NCBI GenBank assembly: GCA_963771295.1
Contig: CAVYTB010000013.1
Location: 1,426,001-1,490,000, forward strand
DNA length: 64,000 nt
Source of the DNA: Acidiferrum sp963771295
Lineage (GTDB): Bacteria; Acidobacteriota; Terriglobia; Acidiferrales; UBA7541
Direction: 5' to 3'
This document shows, one piece after another, positions 24,753 through 32,346 of the stretch (position 1 is its first letter; each line of letters begins with the position of its first letter). The notes under the pieces were generated by a model. That model was given only the letters and a program-made list of their open reading frames with translations, did no database searches and was not told the origin of the DNA. The position numbers were made by a program, and so were the translations under genes.

Positions 24753-25577
24753 ATGGACCTGTTTGAAGAAATCGTGAGGATGAGGCGAGCAGGGCAGCGG
24801 GGCGCGTTGGCGACGATCGTGCATACAAATGGGTCGATCCCGAGCTTTGAGAGTTCGAGGATGCTGGTGAGGGAAGACGGCTCGACGCAGGGAACGATTG
24901 GCGGAGGCTGCGTGGAGGCGGACGTTTGGGCGGCGGCGAAGGAAGTAATGCAAAAAGAGGCACCGCGCAAACTGGTATTTCATTTGAACAACGAAGCGAC
25001 ATACGACAACGGATTGATTTGCGGCGGAACGGTAGAAGTATTTGTAGAACCGATATTGCCGCAGCCGGTGGTGGTTTTATTCGGAGGCGGGCACGTTTCG
25101 ACGGCGGTGGCGAAGACGGCGCATGCGACGGGATTTGGCGTAACGGTGGTGGACGACCGCGAAGCGTTTGCAAATGCACTGCGATTTCCGATGGCGCAGG
25201 AGATTTACACGGTTTACGACGAAGCATTCGAGAAATTGCGGCCAAACGCTTCGACGTATCTGGTGATCGTGACGCGCGGACATAAGGAAGATATGCGAGT
25301 GCTCGCTTGGGCGGTGCGAACGCAGGCGCGGTATGTGGGAATGATTGGAAGCAAGCGAAAAGTCTTGAGCGTGTACAAGGCGCTGGAAAAAGAAGGCTAC
25401 CGGATGGATGAATTTGACCGGGTGTACGCGCCAATGGGATTGGAAATTGGAGCGCTGTCGCCGGAAGAGATTGCATTGAGTATTGTGGCGGAACTGGTGG
25501 CGGTGCGGCGAAATGCGGAGACGTCGGCCCATAAGAAGCTGAAGCTTGAAGCGCGAGACGCCCTCGAATCGCGCTAG
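24753..25577 (+). CDS. xdhC: XdhC-family molybdenum-enzyme maturation factor
   Basis: The 274-residue product starts at 'MDLFEEIVRMRRAG', the family's usual N-terminus; a longer frame exists upstream but adds unrelated sequence. The XdhC/CoxI N-terminal domain shows 'STQGTIGGGCVEADVW'. The C-terminal Rossmann domain shows 'VLFGGGHVSTAVAKTA' and 'VTRGHKEDMRVLAWAV', and the end has 'SPEEIALSIVAELVAVRR'. XdhC binds and sulfurates the molybdenum cofactor for xanthine dehydrogenase-type hydroxylases. The next gene, mocA, lies 12 nt downstream. No hydroxylase subunit is in the window. Confidence 0.94.
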   Translation: MDLFEEIVRMRRAGQRGALATIVHTNGSIPSFESSRMLVREDGSTQGTIGGGCVEADVWAAAKEVMQKEAPRKLVFHLNNEATYDNGLICGGTVEVFVEPILPQPVVVLFGGGHVSTAVAKTAHATGFGVTVVDDREAFANALRFPMAQEIYTVYDEAFEKLRPNASTYLVIVTRGHKEDMRVLAWAVRTQARYVGMIGSKRKVLSVYKALEKEGYRMDEFDRVYAPMGLEIGALSPEEIALSIVAELVAVRRNAETSAHKKLKLEARDALESR

Positions 25578-25589
25578 TAAGGAAGAGTG

Positions 25590-26177
25590 ATGCTCGCGGC
25601 AGTGATCCTTTCCGGGGGGGCCTCGAAGCGCATGGGCTCGCCGAAGGCTCTGCTTCCCTACCAGGGCCGCGTATTCCTGGAACATTTGCTGGAAGTGACG
25701 TCGCACCCGCGAATCGGTGCGCGCCGCGTGGTGCTGGGCGCGCATGCCGAGCCGATTGCAAAGGCGGTGGAGTTGCAGCCGGATGAGATCGTCATCAACG
25801 CGGACTGGGAAAAAGGGCAGCTGAGTTCGATCCTGGCGGCACTGCGGAGTTTGCCAGAGAACACAGACGGGATTTTGTTGTGCTTGATCGATCATCCTTT
25901 GATTACGGCTGTGCTGGTGAACGACTTGATCGCGCAGTTCTATGCGTCGCGAGCGCCAATTGTGTTGCCGATTTATGGAGGAAAGCGCGGACATCCGGTA
26001 CTGTTTTCCAAAGCGGTTTACGCGGAATTGGAGAAGGCTCCGATAGAAGTGGGGGCGCGGGCGGTGGTGTGGGCACACGCGAAAGATATACACGAGCATC
26101 CGACGACGGAAGAAGGATGCGTGTTGAATCTGAATGATCCGGAGACGCTTGAGAGAGTGCTGCGGTCGATGGGGTGA
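25590..26177 (+). CDS. mocA: Molybdenum cofactor cytidylyltransferase, MocA/MobA-like
   Basis: This 195-residue nucleotidyltransferase starts at the ATG just after a GTG; the GGAAG site spacing fits the ATG. It has the signature 'ILSGGASKRMGSPKALLPY' for nucleotide binding and 'LCLIDHPLI' in place of the usual 'D.P' metal site, plus 'RGHPVLFS', a MocA hallmark. MocA converts molybdopterin-Mo to the cytosine dinucleotide form used by xanthine dehydrogenase and aldehyde oxidoreductases. It pairs with XdhC in one transcript. Confidence 0.92.
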   Translation: MLAAVILSGGASKRMGSPKALLPYQGRVFLEHLLEVTSHPRIGARRVVLGAHAEPIAKAVELQPDEIVINADWEKGQLSSILAALRSLPENTDGILLCLIDHPLITAVLVNDLIAQFYASRAPIVLPIYGGKRGHPVLFSKAVYAELEKAPIEVGARAVVWAHAKDIHEHPTTEEGCVLNLNDPETLERVLRSMG

Positions 26178-26184
26178 GAAAGGA

Positions 26185-26211
26185 AGTTTTCAGTTTTCAG
26201 TTTTCAGTTAG
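26185..26211. repeat. AGTTTTC tandem repeat
   Basis: About three and a half copies of the heptamer AGTTTTC. A degenerate stretch of the same type lies at 2890-2910, next to another gene end. Confidence 0.6.
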
Positions 26212-26220
26212 AACCAACAG

Positions 26221-26248
26221 CAGATCCCTCGCTTCGCTCGGGATGACA
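26221..26248. repeat. Dispersed intergenic repeat, ATYCC...GGRATGACA family, copy 4
   Basis: ATCCC/GGGAT arms with GACA following; one central difference from the copy at 1063-1090. Confidence 0.7.
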
Positions 26249-26273
26249 ACTCGTACAACCAATGTTAGGGGCG

Positions 26274-26633
26274 TCAATTGTGGCGGAGTTTTTGGAGCAA
26301 TGTTTGGAGGGCGTCTACCGCTAGTTGGGCGGCGTGAAAAGAGGCGGGAGGCAGGCCTCCTAGAGATTGCGCCAGCGATTCAGGGCTAATGGATATTTCG
26401 CTTAGTTCCCTGTCCTGGATCAGTTCAGTGAGGAGAGATGCCGAAGCGATGGAGGCGGTGCAGCCGCGACAGAGGAAACGGGCTTCGCGAATGCGATGGC
26501 CGTCGAGAATCGCAGCGAGTTGCAGGATATCTCCGCAAACAGGATTGCTGACTTCGACTTGAGCGGTTGCGCCGGAGAGTTCACCAGCGTTGCGCGGGTG
26601 CTGGAAATGGTCGAGGAGAGTGCTACTGAACAT
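26274..26633 (-). CDS. NifU/IscU-like iron-sulfur scaffold lacking the third cysteine
   Basis: The 119-residue protein is similar to the IscU/NifU N-terminal fold. The first ligand region is 'NPVCGDILQL', the second 'FLCRGCTASIASAS'. The third, normally His-Cys, is 'SFHAAQLAVDAL', so the His is kept but the Cys is replaced by Ala. It converges with mocA. Small IscU-like proteins near XdhC/MocA may serve the [2Fe-2S] clusters of molybdenum hydroxylases. Family is clear; ability to hold a cluster is doubtful. Confidence 0.82.
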   Translation of the reverse strand: MFSSTLLDHFQHPRNAGELSGATAQVEVSNPVCGDILQLAAILDGHRIREARFLCRGCTASIASASLLTELIQDRELSEISISPESLAQSLGGLPPASFHAAQLAVDALQTLLQKLRHN

Positions 26634-26716
26634 ATGGAAAAGTATCCGGTGGCCGGCGACCAGTGTCCAGCGACAAGTGAAATCTAGATTTCTGTGCGGC
26701 TCGCCTGAGAGCGCGA

Positions 26717-28939
26717 CTACTTGGCTGCCGCTGCGAGTGCGGCAATACGGCCGCGCACGACGGTGACGGAAGCCGGGGGCAGCGTGTAGCGCGCGTCATC
26801 TGAGCCGGAAAGGGTCGAAGTGACGGCAGGGCCATCGGGATCCGCATAACCATTCCGGCGAGCGGGATGCCAGAGATATTGATTTTTGCCGAAGGTGATC
26901 ATGGTAACCGGGCCGACAAAGCTGCTGTCTTTTTTGGATTCGGAATCCTGGAAAACGATGCGCACGGGGTGATCGTGGTCGTGATCTTTGTTGATTAGAA
27001 GAACGGACCACTGCGCGTCCGGGCGCAACACGGCGTAGGCGGTCACCAACACATGGCCGCTGGAATCCTTGATATCGCCAACCGCACGAAACAACCGATG
27101 CTCGCCGTCTTTTGGCTGCACCCACTCCTTCGTGAGCAACTGGGCCGCAAAATACTGCGATGTCGGCGTTTTTATCTCGTACTTCTCGTCGGTCATAAAC
27201 ATGCGATACGTGCCCCAACTGTTTTTGCAATTCGGATGGGGAGGCGAGTACGGCAGGTCATGATAATAGAACGTACCTTTTCCGCCTGCGGTCAGAAAAC
27301 CAGCGAAGGAATCGGCCAACCAGAGCGCGCCAAAGACGTCGACGGAGGCTTCTCCGCCGTGGGCGTTAGTTTCTGTGTCGAACATAGGGATTCCAGAAGG
27401 CAAGCCGTCGTCGCGCCACACTTGCATGATGTGAGTGATTAACTGCGGCTCCTGATACAAGTTTTCCCACGGTGTCTCGCAGCCGTCGTAGGGATAATGC
27501 TCGAAGGACATGAACGCAAAGTCCGAGAGGCTCTGGTGGGCTTTCAGATAATCGAGGAATCGGCCGAACCACGAATCGCGGCCACGCGCATCTTTCCAGA
27601 CCTTGATGTCTTCCGTAACTCCCTGAAAGACAGGGCCTCCGAGTTTTAATTTTGGATCGACGGCGTGGAGCGCTTGAGCCCATTGCAAGTACAACGCGCC
27701 ATAGTCCTCCGGGATCATGTACTGGCCGTCGGGTTCCTCCCCCATTTCCACGTACGCGATCGGGTAGCCTCGCTTCTCAACGTATGCTATTTCCGCCGCG
27801 GAATCCTCCGGCGTGGCATAAAGCATAGCCACAGGAATGATGGCGGGCATGCCTCGCGTAATGCCGCTGGTGTAAAACAGATCGAAGCCGGGCTGATCGC
27901 CGGATGCCATCTGGTCGGGCGCAACGAAAAGATCGCTGGGTTCGTGCCACGGATCTACGGAAGAACAGTACGTGGCGGACTGGCTCTGGTCTTCGGTGTG
28001 CCGCAGCAGATCCTGGAGTTGGCCTTTTTCGTCGAGTGTTCCCAGATAGACTTCCTTGATGGCATAGCCTACGCAATTGCGACGGTCGGCGGATCCGTGC
28101 GTGTCGCAGGTGTTCGAGGACTTGGTCATCAAGACGCGAACCCACCGCGCGGAGACGCTGGACGAATCCAGACGCAATGTGACCGTGCCACCTTTGCCGC
28201 TGGCGACAGCGCCGGACGCAAATCGCTTCCATTCGCCGGAAGCTTGCTCGTCCATGGCGTCGCCGGTGCCCGCCCAATACTGGACTTCGTAGACGCGGGC
28301 GAAAGGCTCGGCCCACGCGATGCGGATGGCGTTGATATCCTGCTTGGATTCGAGGTCCATGACGATCCACTGCGGATGGAGAGCGTCGTCTTCGTTGGTG
28401 AACGGCTGGGTCAAGTACGGATTGCTTTTCCAGTAGGTGGTCAGGTCTCCATCGTTGAGGCGCGAGTAGAGTTCGTCCTCGAGGCCGCCATTGCGCGTGA
28501 AACCGCGGTGCTGCAAGGCGTAACCGTAGGAATGGCGGATCATCGCGGTGGGGTTGGCGTCGCCAGTGAAATAGCCCTTGCCGGCGGGATCGCTCCAGGT
28601 TCCTTTGGGATTCCAGTGCCAAGCTTGCACGAACAAATCGGTGTTTTGGCGATAACTGATCGCGCCCCATCCGGCGGACAAGATTTTCTGAATGGCTTCG
28701 GGCTTGAAGAATGGGTCGGTAGCATTGCTGGGCACACGATCGACGGTCGAGCCCAGCGCGTAAGGGGGACTGAAGGTATTCACGGCATGGCTGGGGGTGG
28801 CGTCGACTTGGATAGTCTGCGGGTTGGCCATTGCGGGCCACCACAACGCCACGACCGCCAGAGTGCACACCGTTCTTAAAGTCGCGCCGGGCCGTTGCCG
28901 TGATTCTATTGAGATTCCTCGTGCAGCATTTTTTCCCAT
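26717..28939 (-). CDS. Large secreted discoidin/glycosidase-like protein
   Basis: The 740-residue product has a signal peptide (about 1-40). An F5/8-type C (discoidin, carbohydrate-binding) domain lies near residues 140-300, with 'QWIVMDLESKQDINAIRIAW' and 'WVRVLMTKSS'. The C-terminal half looks like a clan-A TIM barrel: 'AYVEMGEEPDG' would place the acid/base Glu, 'SFEHYPYDGC' follows strand 6, and 'MFDTETNAHGG' would hold the nucleophile Glu. A beta domain closes the chain. The ATG follows GAGGGG. I infer an extracellular polysaccharide hydrolase of unknown family; the catalytic assignment is tentative. Confidence 0.75.
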   Translation of the reverse strand: MGKNAARGISIESRQRPGATLRTVCTLAVVALWWPAMANPQTIQVDATPSHAVNTFSPPYALGSTVDRVPSNATDPFFKPEAIQKILSAGWGAISYRQNTDLFVQAWHWNPKGTWSDPAGKGYFTGDANPTAMIRHSYGYALQHRGFTRNGGLEDELYSRLNDGDLTTYWKSNPYLTQPFTNEDDALHPQWIVMDLESKQDINAIRIAWAEPFARVYEVQYWAGTGDAMDEQASGEWKRFASGAVASGKGGTVTLRLDSSSVSARWVRVLMTKSSNTCDTHGSADRRNCVGYAIKEVYLGTLDEKGQLQDLLRHTEDQSQSATYCSSVDPWHEPSDLFVAPDQMASGDQPGFDLFYTSGITRGMPAIIPVAMLYATPEDSAAEIAYVEKRGYPIAYVEMGEEPDGQYMIPEDYGALYLQWAQALHAVDPKLKLGGPVFQGVTEDIKVWKDARGRDSWFGRFLDYLKAHQSLSDFAFMSFEHYPYDGCETPWENLYQEPQLITHIMQVWRDDGLPSGIPMFDTETNAHGGEASVDVFGALWLADSFAGFLTAGGKGTFYYHDLPYSPPHPNCKNSWGTYRMFMTDEKYEIKTPTSQYFAAQLLTKEWVQPKDGEHRLFRAVGDIKDSSGHVLVTAYAVLRPDAQWSVLLINKDHDHDHPVRIVFQDSESKKDSSFVGPVTMITFGKNQYLWHPARRNGYADPDGPAVTSTLSGSDDARYTLPPASVTVVRGRIAALAAAAK

Positions 28940-29249
28940 ACGTTCCCCTCAGTGTGCTTGAGATCTGGGAAACGCAGACCTCAGCGGTTAAAGCCGAATT
29001 GTTGTGGAGCACATACGGCACGACTGAAGTCGTGCCCTGTCCGAAGATAGATGCTCTCACACTGACTCTTCAGCAATGGCGATTTTCTTGAAAGCCGTGA
29101 GCGACGCTTTTCCAACGCGACATGATGCTGATCGAGTGGAAGCAAGAGGACATCACGCGTCTGGTATGATGTCAAGGCTTCGCGGCGGATTTCCAGTCGT
29201 ACTCTCGTCGGCAGAATCCGCGAAGCTCTGCGGCACAGGAGGCTGGAGA
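28940..29249. other. Divergent intergenic region with hairpins
   Basis: This region lies between the discoidin/glycosidase gene and nagB. It carries the hairpin at 29017 and a smaller GCGGTTAAAGCCG hairpin at 28984. No gene is supported. The nagB frame is open upstream from 29076, but that part has no matching family sequence. Confidence 0.55.
29017..29038. repeat. Hairpin-plus-CT intergenic repeat, copy 6
   Basis: GGCACGACT-GA-AGTCGTGCC, a perfect 9-bp stem, followed by CTGT. Same architecture as the other copies with a different stem. Confidence 0.7.
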
Positions 29250-30014
29250 ATGCTTCTGAGAGTTTTTGATGACAAAGTTTCACTGGGTAAGGCCGCGGCT
29301 AGCCAAGCTGCGACAGCGATCCGCGCTGCGATTACAGAGCGTGGCACAGCGCGGGTTGTGGCGGCAAGCGCCGCATCGCAATTCGAGTTCCTGGAAGCAC
29401 TTACCGCAACACCAGGCATTCTGTGGAAGCAAGTGGAGCTATTCCACCTGGATGAGTACATCGGTCTGCCCATGACGCATCCCGCGAGCTTCTGCAAATT
29501 CCTTCAGGAACGCTTGATTGCGAAGACTGGCATCACAAACGCTCACCTGCTTGATGGAAGCAAAGATCCCGCCGAGGTTATTCGGAGCGTGGGAAAGGCG
29601 ATTAGTGCGGCACCGATTGATGTTGCGTTTCTGGGCATCGGCGAAAATGGACACATCGCATTCAATGATCCTCCCGCCGATTTCGACACGGAAGAGCCGT
29701 ACATCACCGTGGCGCTTGACCATGCATGCCGACTGCAGCAGGTGGGCGAGGGATGGTTCAGAAATCTGGATGAAGTGCCCAAGCACGCGATTTCCATGTC
29801 GGTGCGGCAGGTGTTGAAGGCCAAGGAAATTCTTGCGGTCGTGCCGGATGCGCGCAAAGCGGCGGCGATCAAAGCGTGCTTTGATGGAGAGATCAGTCCG
29901 ATGGCGCCTTCTTCGATCTTGCGGAATCATCCAAACGCAACCGTGTATCTCGACCGGCAATCCGCTGCATTGCTGAGCCCCGCAACGCTCTCGGCGCTTA
30001 CGGCGTCGGCCTGA
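29250..30014 (+). CDS. nagB: Glucosamine-6-phosphate deaminase-like (NagB)
   Basis: The 254-residue product starts at the ATG preceded by AGGAGG. The NagB signature is complete: 'LFHLDEYIGL' near residue 68 (catalytic Asp) and 'GIGENGHIAFNDP' near residue 130 (the His active-site loop), then 'ISMSVRQVLKAKEILAVV' and the 'ASSILRNHPNATVYLD' end. The enzyme converts glucosamine-6-phosphate to fructose-6-phosphate and ammonia. It is followed by a hexuronate-type transporter and KduD with short gaps, so the operon may use an amino sugar-uronate glycan. A divergent substrate among related isomerases is possible. Confidence 0.87.
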   Translation: MLLRVFDDKVSLGKAAASQAATAIRAAITERGTARVVAASAASQFEFLEALTATPGILWKQVELFHLDEYIGLPMTHPASFCKFLQERLIAKTGITNAHLLDGSKDPAEVIRSVGKAISAAPIDVAFLGIGENGHIAFNDPPADFDTEEPYITVALDHACRLQQVGEGWFRNLDEVPKHAISMSVRQVLKAKEILAVVPDARKAAAIKACFDGEISPMAPSSILRNHPNATVYLDRQSAALLSPATLSALTASA

Positions 30015-30077
30015 CAAATGGCTGCGGCCCGTTCTTTCAACTGCGCGGCTTGCTGATGGACCACCCGTCCAATTCCG

Positions 30078-31373
30078 GTGGGCGGCGCGTCTATTCCGTC
30101 TCTGCGCTGGTGGATTGGCGGAATCCTGTTTGCCTCGACGGTGATCAATTATATTGACCGGCAGACGCTGTCGCTGCTCGCTCCTTTTCTGAAACGCGAC
30201 TATCACTGGACGAATACGGATTACGCCGCGATTGTGATCGCGTTCCGTGCAGCCTATTCGATCGGGCAGACACTTTGCGGGCGGCTAATGGATCGCCTGG
30301 GCACCAAGCGCGGCTTGAGCATTACCGTGGCGTGGTATTCACTAGTTTCGTTGCTGACTCCGCTGGCGCACGGCTTTTACTCTTTTTTGGCGTTTCGATT
30401 TTTTCTGGGCGCCGCGGAATCCGGGAACTGGCCCGCAGCCACCAAAGCCGTCTCCGAGTGGTTCCCCAAACACGAGCGCGGGCTGGCAACGGCGCTGTTT
30501 GACAGCGGATCTTCGATTGGCGGCGCGATCGCGCCTTTTATGGTTCTGTGGATTTATTTCCACTTCGGCTGGCGCACCGCATTCGCCGTTCCTGGCCTGC
30601 TGGGGATTCCATGGTTGCTGGCTTGGCGATGGCTGTACTACACGCCGCAGGAACACCCGCGCATCAGTGAGTCTGAGCGGGGCATGATTCTGGCCGACAC
30701 GGTCGAACCGGGTTCCGAGAACAAGGCGCGGCCGAGATGGCGCGATCTTTTGAAATTGCCCCAGACTTGGGGAACGATCGTGGCGAGGACGTTCACTGAC
30801 CCGGTTTTCTTTTTCATTGCGGATTGGTTTCCGATTTATCTGGTGGCGAAAGGGATTCCTTTGAAGAGCGGCCTGATTGCTGTGTGGATACCATTTCTTG
30901 CCGCTGATCTAGGCAATTTTTTTGGCGGAGGCATGTCTGGGTATCTGATCAGGCGAGGATGGTCTGTGGGCAATGCGCGGAAAGCGTTGGCGGTGTTTGG
31001 CGGGATTGGAGTGACGCTGCTGATCCCGACGATCTTCACCGTGAACGTGTACCTGCTTGCGCTGCTTTTTGGTCTGGCGACATTCTCGTATGCTTCGTTC
31101 ACTACTATTGCCAATGTGCTGCCGTCGGATCTTTTTACCAGCGAGTCGGTAGCTTCGGTGAGCGGATTGAGCGGAACAGGCGCGGCGCTTGGCACCATCA
31201 TCGTGTACCTATTGGCGGGACGCTTGTCTGACGCACGGATTGCGACGGGCACGCATTTGTTTGATCCACTGATGATCATTGCGGGACTAATTCCGTTCGT
31301 GGGAATGATTCTGGTGCTGCTGCTGGTTCGAAACACGGAGGCTACGGAACGCGGGTTGGTGCGGAGGATTTGA
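30078..31373 (+). CDS. MFS transporter of the hexuronate (ExuT) / anion:cation symporter type
   Basis: This 431-residue protein has about 12 membrane helices. The N-terminus 'STVINYIDRQTLSLLAP' is the hallmark of ACS-family sugar-acid transporters such as ExuT and DgoT. Others are 'GRLMDRLGTKRGLS' between helices 2 and 3 and 'AAESGNWPAATKAVSEWFP' in helix 4. It starts at GTG with no clear ribosome site; an in-frame stop at 30054 limits how far upstream it can begin. It lies 63 nt after nagB and 39 nt before kduD. Uronate uptake by proton symport is inferred from the family and neighbours. Confidence 0.9.
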   Translation: MGGASIPSLRWWIGGILFASTVINYIDRQTLSLLAPFLKRDYHWTNTDYAAIVIAFRAAYSIGQTLCGRLMDRLGTKRGLSITVAWYSLVSLLTPLAHGFYSFLAFRFFLGAAESGNWPAATKAVSEWFPKHERGLATALFDSGSSIGGAIAPFMVLWIYFHFGWRTAFAVPGLLGIPWLLAWRWLYYTPQEHPRISESERGMILADTVEPGSENKARPRWRDLLKLPQTWGTIVARTFTDPVFFFIADWFPIYLVAKGIPLKSGLIAVWIPFLAADLGNFFGGGMSGYLIRRGWSVGNARKALAVFGGIGVTLLIPTIFTVNVYLLALLFGLATFSYASFTTIANVLPSDLFTSESVASVSGLSGTGAALGTIIVYLLAGRLSDARIATGTHLFDPLMIIAGLIPFVGMILVLLLVRNTEATERGLVRRI

Positions 31374-31412
31374 ACTTTTTCGCAATGTCATTTTCTTGGG
31401 GAGAACGAATCG

Positions 31413-32177
31413 ATGAGCCTAGCAACATTTAACCTGAACGGCAAAAATGCTTTGGTTACCGGCTCGCACCGAGGTCTCGGTACCGGCATCGCACTGGCGC
31501 TGGCGAAAGCCGGTGCCGATGTTGCTTGCCACGGCCGTGATCCTGAGGCGGGTCGGGTGTGCAGCGAGATTGAGGCACTGGGGCGTCAATGCCGTTATTT
31601 CGCAGGCGACATCGCGGAGGCGCGGGTCTGCTCTGAGCTGGTTGAAAAAACGGTGGCGGAATTTGGTTCGCTGGATATTGTGGTGAACAATGCGGGGATT
31701 ATTCGGCGTTCGCCTGCGGTGGAATATTCCGCAGAAGATTGGGACCAGGTGATCGCCGTCGATCTGACGGCTGTATTTCGGTTGTCGCAGCTTGCCGCGC
31801 GGCAAATGCTGAAACAAGGAACCGGCGGGAAAATCCTGAACATCGCGTCGGTGCTTTCGTTCCAAGGAGGAATCCTGGTGCCGGCTTATGCCGCGGCGAA
31901 AGGCGGGGTGGTGCAACTCACGCGAGCGTTAGCAAACGAGTGGGCGGCGAAAGGGATCAATGTGAACGCGATCGCGCCGGGTTACATGGCGACGGATAAT
32001 ACCGAGGCACTGCGCAACGACTCGAACCGAAGCCGGCAGATTTTGGAGCGCATTCCTGCGGGGCGGTGGGGAGAATCGAAGGATTTGGCGGGAGCGGCGG
32101 TGTTTTTGTGTTCTGCGGCGAGCGATTACGTGCATGGACATGTTCTTGCGGTGGATGGCGGGTGGTTGTCGCGATAG
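31413..32177 (+). CDS. kduD: 2-dehydro-3-deoxy-D-gluconate 5-dehydrogenase (KduD-like SDR)
   Basis: The product is a 254-residue classical short-chain dehydrogenase. It has the NAD-binding 'TGSHRGLGTGIA', 'NNAG' near residue 90, a catalytic Ser in 'ASVLSFQGGI' and the 'YAAAK' catalytic pair near 156. The C-terminus 'IAPGYMATDNTEALRND' followed by 'RIPAGRWG' is nearly diagnostic for KduD. The enzyme oxidises 2-deoxy-gluconate or interconverts ketodeoxyuronates during pectin or glycosaminoglycan breakdown. It is the third gene of the nagB-transporter-kduD run; no kduI or lyase is in the window. Confidence 0.92.
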   Translation: MSLATFNLNGKNALVTGSHRGLGTGIALALAKAGADVACHGRDPEAGRVCSEIEALGRQCRYFAGDIAEARVCSELVEKTVAEFGSLDIVVNNAGIIRRSPAVEYSAEDWDQVIAVDLTAVFRLSQLAARQMLKQGTGGKILNIASVLSFQGGILVPAYAAAKGGVVQLTRALANEWAAKGINVNAIAPGYMATDNTEALRNDSNRSRQILERIPAGRWGESKDLAGAAVFLCSAASDYVHGHVLAVDGGWLSR

Positions 32178-32216
32178 GCTTCAAGATTTCCGGGGGCCGC
32201 GGGCATTTGGGGTGGC

Positions 32217-32243
32217 GGACGGCCTCGGAAGGCCGTCCCTACA
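32217..32243. repeat. Hairpin-plus-CTAC intergenic repeat, copy 7
   Basis: GGACGGCCT-CGGA-AGGCCGTCC followed by CTACA. A perfect 9-bp stem, 40 nt after the kduD stop. Confidence 0.75.
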
Positions 32244-32278
32244 AACAGCAAAAACAAAAGCAAAGAGTGACCCAAGAG

Positions 32279-32308
32279 CCCACACGCAAAAACGGCGTGT
32301 GGAGCACC
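32279..32308. repeat. CCACACGC/GCGTGTGG hairpin
   Basis: Eight base pairs around AAAAACG, followed by AGCACCC. Similar in plan to the hairpin at 11655. It may end transcripts from either side, but there is no U-tract. Confidence 0.55.
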
Positions 32309-32346
32309 CTCGCACTACGGTGCGGATGGAATGGATCTTAGCGGGA

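Noticed and set aside
24595..25761. 388-residue open frame on the minus strand opposite xdhC and mocA
   Set aside because: It is rich in Arg, Pro and Ser with no domain pattern and lies antisense to two clearly recognised genes; it is a by-product of their codon bias.
27665..28879. 404-residue plus-strand frame opposite the discoidin/glycosidase gene
   Set aside because: No motif, no ribosome site, and the minus-strand protein has a signal peptide, domains and a good start.
27777..29060. 427-residue minus-strand frame overlapping the discoidin/glycosidase gene
   Set aside because: Same strand, shifted frame, Arg/His-rich composition; the other frame gives a coherent protein.
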